A stretch of DNA of 9,546 bases, from assembly GCA_900319195.1 (NCBI GenBank), contig ONNL01000174.1, positions 1 to 9,546 on the forward strand, given 5' to 3'. Under the pieces are notes generated by a model that was not told the DNA's origin, searched no databases, and saw only the letters and a program-made list of their open reading frames with translations. The position numbers were made by a program, and so were the translations under genes. Positions within the stretch are counted from its first letter, which is position 1; each line of letters starts with the position of its first letter. Positions 1 to 5,985 of the stretch are shown piece by piece. The stretch is from an uncultured Ruminococcus sp. GTDB taxonomy: Bacteria; Bacillota; Clostridia; Oscillospirales; Ruminococcaceae.

Positions 1-545
1 AATCTCGGGTGTGCGTGAGTCATTACAAATACCAGTGATACGGCAAGTATCGGCACAGCAATGAGGAACACCACCGAGAGCTTCTTATTGAGGTTTATCG
101 CCATTATGAGCGCACTTATGAACATGACGGGTGAGCGGAAAGCCATTCGTATGAACATCATGTACGCATTCTGGACATTTGTTACATCTGTGGTCAGTCT
201 TGTCGTGAGCGAGGCTGTCGAAAATTTGTCAACGTTCGCAAACGAAAAGTCCTGCACCTTTTTGAACATAGCCGAGCGCAGATTCTTTGCAAAGCCCATG
301 CCTGCGACCGCGCTGAATCGTCCCGCAAGTGCACCGAACATCAGTGAGACAATCGCCATGCCCACCATGAGCAGTCCCATGCCTGCAACATAGCTGATGT
401 TGCCCTCTTTGATGCCTTTGTCGATGATGTTCTTCATGACTACGGGAATGAGGACTTCGATGAACACCTCGCCCATTACTGTGACAGGGGAGAGTATCGA
501 AGCCTTTTTGTATTGTCCGACATGAGAGAGTATCGTCTTATACAA
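1..545 (-). CDS. ABC exporter half-transporter, N-terminal membrane domain (partial)
   Basis: This is the start of a type I ABC exporter subunit (fused permease and ATPase). Only the first 181 codons are in the window; the coding sequence leaves at base 1, so the ATPase domain is not seen. The visible part carries hydrophobic segments at about residues 17-38, 52-76, 130-150 and 155-176. The signature stretch STASLTTRLTTDVTNVQ (about residues 109-125) is typical of the cytoplasmic loop of LmrA/BmrA-like and heterodimeric Clostridia/Bacillus multidrug exporters. The start is a TTG at 545-543, chosen because AAAGGAGT (560-553) sits 7 nt upstream; the first in-frame ATG is at residue 24, inside TM1. 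It follows marR with 5 nt between stop and start, so the two are probably co-transcribed. Efflux of drugs or toxic compounds is inferred from family and context; the substrate is unknown. A partner half-transporter may lie beyond the edge. Confidence 0.9.
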   Translation of the reverse strand, partial: MYKTILSHVGQYKKASILSPVTVMGEVFIEVLIPVVMKNIIDKGIKEGNISYVAGMGLLMVGMAIVSLMFGALAGRFSAVAGMGFAKNLRSAMFKKVQDFSFANVDKFSTASLTTRLTTDVTNVQNAYMMFIRMAFRSPVMFISALIMAINLNKKLSVVFLIAVPILAVSLVFVMTHAHPR

Positions 546-550
546 GCTGT

Positions 551-1072
551 TTACTCCTTTCGTGATGAGGGACTGCTGTCGAGTCCCTGCAATTTGTTTC
601 TTACTATTATTGAAAGCTCCATGGGACATTCGCCCTTGCTGTCAATACCGACAGCGCTCTTCATCACATCTGATATTCTGCCGAGATAGTCCGCGAGCTG
701 TTCCTTTTCCTCCTCGGTGAACTCCGCAAATATCCGTGAATCAAGGTCGTCGAATGCCTTTGCGTCGCGGCATATCGAGTCCCTGCCCTTGTCGGTAAGT
801 GAGAGCCTCTTGCACCTGAGATTGTCTGGGTCAACGGTCTTTCTGATGAAGCCGTCCCTTTGCAGTCTCTTGGTAGATGTCGCAACGGAAGCAGGTGTCA
901 CTCCGAGCTTTTCGGCAACATCCGCCTGAGTGCAGTTTTCATTCTGCTTTATGATATGCATTATTGCCACCTGTGAGAAGTGGAGCGGAGAATCCTCACT
1001 CAGTCTGCGGACGAACAGTCTTCGCAGAAAGTGGATATTCTCAAGCATACCTATTATCCTTCTGTTTTCCAA
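551..1072 (-). CDS. MarR-family transcriptional regulator
   Basis: A 173-residue protein of the usual MarR length. A winged helix-turn-helix lies at about residues 30-100: an HTH with QADVAEKLGVTPASVATSTKRL (about 49-70), then the wing and strand DPDNLRCKRLSLTDKG (81-96), the most recognisable MarR signature. Helices on both sides would form the dimer interface. The TTG start at 1072 is supported by AGGCGGTGAG about 8 nt upstream; an alternative ATG at residue 9 has AGAAGG 9 nt upstream and would give 165 aa. The ABC exporter follows immediately, and its ribosome binding site overlaps the last codons (AAG GAG TAA) of this gene. A consensus promoter with an inverted repeat downstream suggests that it represses its own operon until a ligand releases it; this is inferred. 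The C-terminal extension (about 140-173, Ser-rich end) is longer than in many MarR proteins. Confidence 0.93.
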   Translation of the reverse strand: MENRRIIGMLENIHFLRRLFVRRLSEDSPLHFSQVAIMHIIKQNENCTQADVAEKLGVTPASVATSTKRLQRDGFIRKTVDPDNLRCKRLSLTDKGRDSICRDAKAFDDLDSRIFAEFTEEEKEQLADYLGRISDVMKSAVGIDSKGECPMELSIIVRNKLQGLDSSPSSRKE

Positions 1073-1094
1073 TTATTTATCTCACCGCCTTGTT

Positions 1095-1132
1095 AAACGT
1101 CAAACCATTAAAAATTTAATAGTTCAACGTTT
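1095..1132. promoter_or_regulatory. Inverted-repeat operator, likely MarR site
   Basis: Two 18-nt arms (1095-1112 and 1115-1132) match as inverted repeats at 15 of 18 positions around a 2-nt centre. The outer AAACGT and inner ATTAAA blocks are perfect. The repeat begins directly after the -10 box and covers the expected transcription start, the position expected for a repressor site. Binding by the adjacent MarR protein is inferred from position and from the known habit of MarR dimers to bind palindromes in their own promoters. Confidence 0.7.
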
Positions 1133-1161
1133 ATTATACTCCAATGCGGCTGTATTGTCAA
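1133..1161 (-). promoter_or_regulatory. Sigma-A promoter of marR-ABC operon
   Basis: On the minus strand a perfect TTGACA (1161-1156) is followed after exactly 17 nt by a perfect TATAAT (1138-1133). The expected start site is near 1126, giving a leader of about 50 nt before the marR TTG. Both hexamers match consensus, so the promoter should be strong unless repressed. Confidence 0.88.
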
Positions 1162-1291
1162 CGGCTTCGGGTGAGATTTCACAGAAAATACAAATATATG
1201 CACATTATCCCCAAAAAATCTCGAATTTTTCGGTGAAGCTGTGACAGGATAATAATTTTCTTTGTATCGGTAAATTATTTTTGAAAATCGC

Positions 1292-1320
1292 TTGAAAAAA
1301 AGCAAAGAATATATTATAAT
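1292..1320 (+). promoter_or_regulatory. Sigma-A promoter of galE
   Basis: TTGAAA (1292-1297) and a perfect TATAAT (1315-1320) are separated by 17 nt, about 32 nt upstream of the galE start. A second TTGAAAA lies 11 nt upstream (1281-1287), forming a direct repeat with the -35 box. The 1073-1351 gap therefore holds divergent promoters for the marR operon and galE; I see no small gene in it. Confidence 0.8.
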
Positions 1321-1351
1321 ATTATATGTATATTTTTAAGGAGGCGTGGTT

Positions 1352-2365
1352 ATGGGAAAAATTCTCGTTACAGGCGGTACGGGCTTTATTGGAAGCCATA
1401 CCTGCGTTGAGCTGATAGCAAGCGGCTATGATGTGCTCATTGCCGACAATCTCTGCAATTCAAAAGAGGCTGTCGTTGACAGGATAGAAAAGATAAGCGG
1501 AAAGCGTCCGCAGTTTGTAAAGGCTGACATCTGCGACTGTGATGCGATGTCGAAGATATTCAGCGAGAATGACATCGACGCTGTGATACATTTCGCAGGA
1601 CTCAAAGCTGTCGGTGAATCGGTCGAGAAGCCGCTCGAATATTACTCAAACAATATCACGGGTACACTCGTGCTCCTCAAAGCGATGAAGGAACACAATG
1701 TCAAGAGGATAGTTTTCTCGTCCTCGGCAACAGTTTACGGAATGAACAACAAGGCTCCCTATACCGAGGATATGCCTACATCTGCGACAAATCCCTACGG
1801 CTACACAAAGGTCATGATAGAGCAGATACTCCGCGACGTATGCGTTTCGGACAAGGATTTCAGCGCAGTGGCGCTCCGCTATTTCAACCCGATAGGTGCT
1901 CACAGCAGTGGTCTTATCGGTGAGGATCCCAACGGTATCCCGAACAATCTTGTGCCGTATATCGCACAGGTCGCTATCGGAAGGCTCAAACAGCTCAGCG
2001 TTTACGGTGACGATTATGATACTCCCGACGGCACAGGCGTGCGTGACTATATTCACGTCGTTGACCTCGCAAAAGGTCATGTATGTGCGATAGACTATGC
2101 GGAGAAGCACACAGGCTTCATGCCCGTGAATCTCGGCACAGGCAAGGGCTCAAGCGTGCTTGAGGTCGCAGCGGCTTATGAAAAGGCTTGCGGAAAGCCT
2201 ATCAACAAGAAGATTGCTCCGCGCCGTGCAGGCGATATTGCTACCTGCTATGCGGATACTGCAAGGGCAAATGAGCTCTTCGGCTGGGTGGCACAGTACG
2301 GCATCGACGAGATGTGCGCTGACAGCTGGAACTTCACAAAGCTCAATCCCGAGGGAATAAAGTAA
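1352..2365 (+). CDS. galE: UDP-glucose 4-epimerase
   Basis: A 337-residue extended SDR enzyme interconverting UDP-glucose and UDP-galactose (Leloir pathway; supplies UDP-Gal for surface polysaccharides). The N-terminal NAD-binding glycine motif TGGTGFIGSH is at residues 7-16. The active-site serine block FSSSATVYG is at 122-130, and the catalytic pair in NPYGYTK gives Tyr149 and Lys153, the same numbering as E. coli GalE. LRYFNPIGAH and RDYIHVVDLA are further GalE signatures. Length is normal (E. coli 338). The ATG at 1352 is chosen over an upstream in-frame GTG at 1346 because AAGGAGG (1338-1344) is 7 nt from the ATG but only 1 nt from the GTG. Its own promoter lies directly upstream, and a small membrane protein gene follows after 49 nt, probably in the same transcript. 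Substrate could also include UDP-GlcNAc in some family members. Confidence 0.96.
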   Translation: MGKILVTGGTGFIGSHTCVELIASGYDVLIADNLCNSKEAVVDRIEKISGKRPQFVKADICDCDAMSKIFSENDIDAVIHFAGLKAVGESVEKPLEYYSNNITGTLVLLKAMKEHNVKRIVFSSSATVYGMNNKAPYTEDMPTSATNPYGYTKVMIEQILRDVCVSDKDFSAVALRYFNPIGAHSSGLIGEDPNGIPNNLVPYIAQVAIGRLKQLSVYGDDYDTPDGTGVRDYIHVVDLAKGHVCAIDYAEKHTGFMPVNLGTGKGSSVLEVAAAYEKACGKPINKKIAPRRAGDIATCYADTARANELFGWVAQYGIDEMCADSWNFTKLNPEGIK

Positions 2366-2414
2366 GTCCTCGGCGCATATATACGTTACTAACCTGACAG
2401 AAAGGAACAAACAA

Positions 2415-2909
2415 ATGACTCCACAGCTAAAAAATCTCATGATACTGCTGGGTGCGATAGTTGTCATTCTGCTGTTAGTCATAATACTTTTCAGCGGAAA
2501 AAGTCCGTTCAGAAAATTCATCTCGTTCTTTCTTGAGGACGAGGAAGAGGCTGCGGCAAGAAAAGCTGCTCCGCGCAGAAACGGTGCGGCTGCTGCAAGA
2601 CAGCACGGCGGTGTTCAGCGTATGCCGCAGGAGGAGACTCAGAAGAGCACCTCAGAGCCTATCGTTGAAATGGCAACACTTGTACGCAAGAGCGACGACC
2701 GTCAGCGTGTTATCGAGAGCTCGGGACAGATAAAAATTACCGACGAATACTACGAGCTGAATTTCGTGACCAGAAAGGGCAAGAAGCTCAGGATAGAGTG
2801 CTCCGCTGAGGCGTATGACAAGATACCCTTCAATCAGCAGGGCTCGCTTACATACCGCAGGAATACCCTCGTCAAGTTCAAATACTACGAGGACACTGTT
2901 TACAACTGA
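2415..2909 (+). CDS. Membrane-anchored DUF2500-like protein
   Basis: A 164-residue protein with one N-terminal transmembrane helix (about residues 8-27). A charged, Ala/Arg/Gln-rich linker follows (41-80), then a small beta-rich C-terminal domain (about 103-158). The pattern YYELNFVTRKGKKLRIECSA, then EAYDKIPFNQQGSLTYRRNTL and a terminal KFKYY, resembles the DUF2500 family as I know it; this is by eye. No catalytic motif is visible, so no biochemical role is assigned. The start ATG has AAAGGA (2401-2406) 8 nt upstream. It follows galE by 49 nt with no terminator visible between, so co-transcription is likely, though a functional tie to galactose metabolism is not shown. The domain could lie on either membrane face. 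Confidence 0.75.
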   Translation: MTPQLKNLMILLGAIVVILLLVIILFSGKSPFRKFISFFLEDEEEAAARKAAPRRNGAAAARQHGGVQRMPQEETQKSTSEPIVEMATLVRKSDDRQRVIESSGQIKITDEYYELNFVTRKGKKLRIECSAEAYDKIPFNQQGSLTYRRNTLVKFKYYEDTVYN

Positions 2910-2915
2910 TATGAA

Positions 2916-2935
2916 CGAACGGTATTTGCCGTTCG
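2916..2935 (+). terminator. Hairpin after the DUF2500-like gene, weak terminator
   Basis: CGAACGG (2916-2922) and CCGTTCG (2929-2935) form a perfect 7-bp stem with a 6-nt loop just after the stop codon. The following bases (CTTATATATAAAA) lack a T-run, so intrinsic termination would be inefficient; it may equally act as a 3'-end stabiliser or allow readthrough. The rest of the gap to 3072 shows no clear promoter. Confidence 0.45.
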
Positions 2936-3072
2936 CTTATATATAAAAATGATGGCTTGCAATTATTTCCGAGGCTTCGGTGACAGTGCAGGGACATCGA
3001 AAAAAACTAAGGGAACACAGGCATTTCTGCAATACGGAGAGTTGTGCTGCCCGAGATTTAAGGAGAAGGTTT

Positions 3073-4203
3073 ATGAAAAAGTATTTATCAATTCTTTGTG
3101 CACTTGCGCTTATGGCAGGATTTGCTGCTTGCGGAAGCAAGGACGATGACGACGACAAGGAAGAAAAGACAAAAAAGGAGTCCCGTAAGGACGATGATGA
3201 CGATGATGACGATGAGGACGACGAGGACGACGCTCCGAGCAAGTCGGACATAAAGGAGGCTGACTCAGAGGCTTCTACCATTGAAAAGGCTGTAAATTCG
3301 GCTCTTACTGATCTTGAGGAAAAGGGCGATGAGTTCGGTGACGGCGATGTTATCAGCTACGGCAAGGGTGAGCTCACCTTTGAGGATAACGACGGTGACG
3401 TTGACGCGGAAGACCTCTACGACCAGATCGCTGAGTATGTTGACGACCTCGATGAGAAGATATTCATCGTACACGTTGAAGACAATGTGGCTATGTACAG
3501 TGCTTGCGTTGAGGACGGCGTTTGCGGTACATATCCCTCAATTCTTGACACCAAGAACTATGCTGACTACATAACCAAGAGCAAGGACAAGGATAAGCTC
3601 AAGGAAGCTTTCAAAGCTGCTGAGGAAGCATACGAGGAAAACAAGGGTGACGACGAGGAAGAAGAGACAACAAAGAAGAAAAAGGACGATGACGAGGAAG
3701 AGGAGACCACAACAAAGAAGGCTGAGGATAAGACTGAGGCTGACACAACAAAGGCTTCGGGCGGAAATGATGATAAGGAAGAGGCTCTTGAGCAGGCTAA
3801 GACAAGCGTAGAGTACTCTGATTACTCATATGACGGACTTGTATCAGCACTTGAGGACTACTACGAATTCTCACATGATGCTGCTGTATACGCTGCTGAC
3901 AACTGCGGAGCTGACTGGGACGAAGAGGCACTTGAGAGTGCACAGTCATACATCGAATACTCCGAATTCTCATACGCTGACCTCGTTGACCAGCTCATCT
4001 ATGAGCAGTTCACAGAGGAGCAGGCAAAGAAGGCTGTTGACAACTGCGGTGCTGACTGGAAGGAAGAGGCTGTTCAGGAGGTCGAGTCCTACATCGAATA
4101 CGATTCAACACTTGACAAGGACACCCTTTACAAGTATCTCACAGAGTATGACGGATACACCAAGGAAGAAGCAGAATATGCTCTTCAGAAGAAGGGTTTC
4201 TAA
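3073..4203 (+). CDS. Acidic surface lipoprotein with three Ltp-type repeats
   Basis: A 376-residue secreted lipoprotein. A signal peptide (MKKYLSILCALALMAG) ends in the lipobox FAAC, with Cys20 as the expected lipidated residue. A very acidic linker (23-53, mostly Asp) follows. A folded segment at about 60-185 contains VEDNVAMYSACVEDGVCGTYP, whose two Cys could pair. A second low-complexity stretch (193-235) has two imperfect copies of an Asp/Glu-Thr-Lys unit. The C-terminus holds three tandem repeats (238-285, 286-332, 333-376) of the type A-x7-YS-x-[YF]SY-x2-LV... ending NCGADW; the third is degenerate. They resemble the Ltp 'host cell surface-exposed lipoprotein' repeat, known from the Streptococcus thermophilus phage TP-J34 superinfection-exclusion protein. 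The ATG at 3073 is chosen because AAGGAG (3060-3065) lies 7 nt upstream and it starts the signal peptide; a longer reading from GTG 2980 has neither. Function unproven: an outer-surface role is inferred. Confidence 0.85.
   Translation: MKKYLSILCALALMAGFAACGSKDDDDDKEEKTKKESRKDDDDDDDDEDDEDDAPSKSDIKEADSEASTIEKAVNSALTDLEEKGDEFGDGDVISYGKGELTFEDNDGDVDAEDLYDQIAEYVDDLDEKIFIVHVEDNVAMYSACVEDGVCGTYPSILDTKNYADYITKSKDKDKLKEAFKAAEEAYEENKGDDEEEETTKKKKDDDEEEETTTKKAEDKTEADTTKASGGNDDKEEALEQAKTSVEYSDYSYDGLVSALEDYYEFSHDAAVYAADNCGADWDEEALESAQSYIEYSEFSYADLVDQLIYEQFTEEQAKKAVDNCGADWKEEAVQEVESYIEYDSTLDKDTLYKYLTEYDGYTKEEAEYALQKKGF
3826..4200 (+). repeat. Three tandem Ltp-like protein repeats (coding)
   Basis: Within the lipoprotein gene, units of 48, 47 and 44 codons repeat. 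Copies 1 and 2 share a YSxxSYxxLV core and the block DNCGADWxEEA; copy 3 keeps the YIEY, LYKYL and EEAEYAL positions but lacks the NCGADW block because the protein ends. The copies differ at many codons, so this is an old duplication kept as protein repeats rather than recent DNA amplification. Confidence 0.75.
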
Positions 4204-4227
4204 TTAACTGATAATAAAGATGTGCAA

Positions 4228-4251
4228 ACGGGCGGCTGAACAGTCGCCCGT
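4228..4251 (+). terminator. Hairpin terminator after lipoprotein gene
   Basis: ACGGGCGGCT (4228-4237) pairs with AGTCGCCCGT (4242-4251) across a GAAC loop, a 10-bp GC-rich stem with one G-U pair. The trailing bases (ATTGTCAAT) are only modestly T-rich, so it is a strong hairpin with a weak tail. It separates the lipoprotein gene from ung. Confidence 0.65.
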
Positions 4252-4283
4252 ATTGTCAATCAGGAAAAACACGGGAGACAGAT

Positions 4284-4955
4284 ATGGTTAATTTCGGCAA
4301 TGACTGGGACGAGCTGCTCAAGGGAGAATTCGACAAGGAATACTACCTCAAGCTCAGACAGACCCTGATACATGAATACAAGACACAGACCATATATCCG
4401 AATATGTTCGACATCTTCAACGCAATGAAGCTGACCTCATACAATGATGTGAGGTGCGTGATAATCGGGCAGGACCCGTATCATAATGTCGGACAGGCGC
4501 ATGGTCTGAGCTTTTCGGTAAAAAAGGGGATAGCTCCGCCGCCGTCACTTGTGAATATTTTCAAGGAGATACGTGATGATGTCGGTATCGACAACCTCGG
4601 CAAACACGGCGAGCTCACACAATGGGCAAAGGAGGGCGTGCTGCTGCTGAATTCGGTGCTGACCGTAAGGGCAAATCAGGCGAGGAGCCATCACGGTATC
4701 GGCTGGGAGGTATTCACGACGGACGTTATAAGGCTGCTGAATAAGCGCGAGAAGCCTATGGTGTTCATGCTCTGGGGCGGTGATGCGAAGTCGAAGCAGC
4801 AGTTCATCACGAATCCGCGGCATTTGGTATTGAAGGCGGCACACCCAAGTCCGCTTTCGGCGTATAACGGATTTTTTGGGTGCAGACATTTTTCAAAGGC
4901 GAATGAATTTTTAAGAGCGAATGAAATGGGCGAGATAGACTGGTCGATAGACTGA
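4284..4955 (+). CDS. ung: Uracil-DNA glycosylase, family 1
   Basis: A 223-residue enzyme of normal length that removes uracil from DNA and starts base-excision repair in the cytoplasm. All family-1 motifs are intact and fall at E. coli Ung numbering: the water-activating GQDPYH with Asp64, the uracil-stacking Phe77 in GLSFSV, Asn123 in LLNSVLTV for uracil recognition, and HPSPLSA with His187 in the minor-groove loop. The ATG at 4284 is preceded by GGGAG (4273-4277), a moderate site 6 nt upstream. It sits alone between two hairpins (4228-4251 and 4979-5031), so it looks like a single-gene unit, but I see no clear promoter in the short gap before it; readthrough from the lipoprotein gene is possible. 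No missing residues or oddities. Confidence 0.97.
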   Translation: MVNFGNDWDELLKGEFDKEYYLKLRQTLIHEYKTQTIYPNMFDIFNAMKLTSYNDVRCVIIGQDPYHNVGQAHGLSFSVKKGIAPPPSLVNIFKEIRDDVGIDNLGKHGELTQWAKEGVLLLNSVLTVRANQARSHHGIGWEVFTTDVIRLLNKREKPMVFMLWGGDAKSKQQFITNPRHLVLKAAHPSPLSAYNGFFGCRHFSKANEFLRANEMGEIDWSID

Positions 4956-4978
4956 GAAGAATTTACACATCAAGACAA

Positions 4979-5031
4979 GCCTTGTGCAGAAGTAAATGAG
5001 CAGTAAATATAGTTCTGCGCAAGGCAGGTTT
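4979..5031 (+). terminator. Intrinsic terminator after ung
   Basis: GCCTTGTGCAGAA (4979-4991) pairs with TTCTGCGCAAGGC (5013-5025), a 13-bp stem with a single G-U pair and a 21-nt AT-rich loop. AGGTTTTATTG follows, giving a short T-run. It ends the ung unit 23 nt after its stop codon. Confidence 0.75.
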
Positions 5032-5075
5032 TATTGTGTCCTATATTGAAAATTCCGGCTCCACCACAAACAAGA

Positions 5076-5094
5076 AAGCAGCTCGGAGTTGCTT
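5076..5094 (+). other. Short hairpin in the metF leader
   Basis: AAGCAGCT (5076-5083) and AGTTGCTT (5087-5094) form an 8-bp stem with one G-U and a CGG loop, 16 nt before the metF ribosome binding site. An alternative pairing of GGCTCC near 5057 with GGAGTT (5085-5090) is possible. No T-run follows. Any regulatory role is speculative. I see no clear promoter or SAM riboswitch pattern in 5032-5110. Confidence 0.35.
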
Positions 5095-5121
5095 GATAAA
5101 CTATACTAATGAGGTGATATA

Positions 5122-5985
5122 ATGCGTATCAAAGATATTTTCAAGGAAAAAACAGTGTTCTCCTTCGAGGTATTCCCCCCGAAAAAAACAAGCCCCATTG
5201 ACGTAATTTATACGACACTTGAAGAACTCCGCGACCTTAGCCCCGATTTCATCAGCGTTACCTTCAGCGCAGGCGGAAGCGGCAACGGCGGCTATGCTAT
5301 CGACGTTGCGTCTAAAGTCAAGGAATACGGCATAACCCCCATGATACACCTCCCCTGCATAAACTATACAAAGGACGAGATAAAAGCTACGCTCACGGCG
5401 ATACAGGAAAACGGAATTGAAAATATCCTCGCTCTCCGCGGCGATATAAACCCCGATATTCCGCCTAAGACTGACTTCGCTCACGCGAGCGGTCTCATCT
5501 CATATATCAAGTCCATGGGCGATTTCGACATCGGCGGTGCCTGCTATCCCGAGGGTCACCCCGACGCAGATTCGCTCGATGAGGATATTGCTAACCTCAA
5601 AACAAAGGTCGATGCAGGCGCTGACCACCTCATAACTCAGCTTTTCTTTGACAATGATATGTTCTACAGATTCAAGGAAAAAACTGACGCGGCAGGCATA
5701 AATGTGCCGATAGAAGCAGGTATCATGCCTGTTGTAAACAAAAAGCAGATAGAGCGCATGGTTACGACCTGCGGCGCAAGTCTGCCAATTAAATTCGTGA
5801 AGATGATGCAGAGGTACGAGCATAATCCCGAGGCTCTCAGGGACGCAGGTATCGCATATGCCGTGAATCAGATAGTTGACCTCGCTGCGAGCGGCGTTGA
5901 CGGGATACACCTCTACACGATGAACAACCCGTATGTAGCACGCAAAATAAGCGAGGCTGTTTCGGGTATAATAGGCACAAGATGA
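5122..5985 (+). CDS. metF: 5,10-methylenetetrahydrofolate reductase
   Basis: A 287-residue flavoprotein that reduces 5,10-methylene-THF to 5-methyl-THF, the methyl donor for methionine synthesis. A TIM-barrel pattern is visible. FSFEVFPPKK carries Glu16 (equivalent to catalytic Glu28 in E. coli), VTFSAGGS follows at 46-53, ALRGD gives Asp108 (flavin site, Asp120 in E. coli), and TQLFFDNDMFYRF (172-184) holds the folate-contacting Gln173. Length is close to E. coli MetF (296). The ATG at 5122 follows GAGGTGAT (5111-5118). Its stop codon overlaps the next gene's start (ATGA, 4 nt), so the two are translationally coupled. No T-box or S-box is recognised upstream, so control of this unit is not evident from sequence. 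In some anaerobes MetF works in the Wood-Ljungdahl pathway with partner proteins; the partner here points instead to methionine synthesis. Confidence 0.95.
   Translation: MRIKDIFKEKTVFSFEVFPPKKTSPIDVIYTTLEELRDLSPDFISVTFSAGGSGNGGYAIDVASKVKEYGITPMIHLPCINYTKDEIKATLTAIQENGIENILALRGDINPDIPPKTDFAHASGLISYIKSMGDFDIGGACYPEGHPDADSLDEDIANLKTKVDAGADHLITQLFFDNDMFYRFKEKTDAAGINVPIEAGIMPVVNKKQIERMVTTCGASLPIKFVKMMQRYEHNPEALRDAGIAYAVNQIVDLAASGVDGIHLYTMNNPYVARKISEAVSGIIGTR

Noticed and set aside
61..393. Plus-strand 110-codon frame at the left edge
   Set aside because: It lies opposite the ABC exporter gene, which has clear family motifs, a good ribosome binding site and operon context; this frame has none.
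1346..1351. GTG start for galE two codons upstream
   Set aside because: It is 1 nt from AAGGAGG, too close; the ATG at 1352 has 7-nt spacing and gives the usual N-terminus.
2980..3072. N-terminal extension of the lipoprotein from GTG 2980
   Set aside because: No ribosome binding site, and it would bury the signal peptide; AAGGAG precedes the ATG at 3073.
2940..3072. Promoter for the lipoprotein gene (TTGCAA near 2958)
   Set aside because: No acceptable -10 box lies at 16-18 nt; the promoter, if any, is not recognisable.
2937..3281. Minus-strand reading frame rich in serine
   Set aside because: It is the reverse complement of the Asp/Glu codon tract of the lipoprotein gene; it has no ribosome binding site and no recognisable domain.
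5051..5066. Sequence resembling a tRNA 3' end (GGCTCCACCA), possibly an attachment-site remnant
   Set aside because: No matching T-arm, anticodon arm or 5' acceptor strand can be laid out upstream, and no integrase is present.
4956..5121. SAM (S-box) riboswitch or T-box before metF
   Set aside because: The region is short, mostly occupied by the ung terminator, and none of the conserved core motifs is visible.
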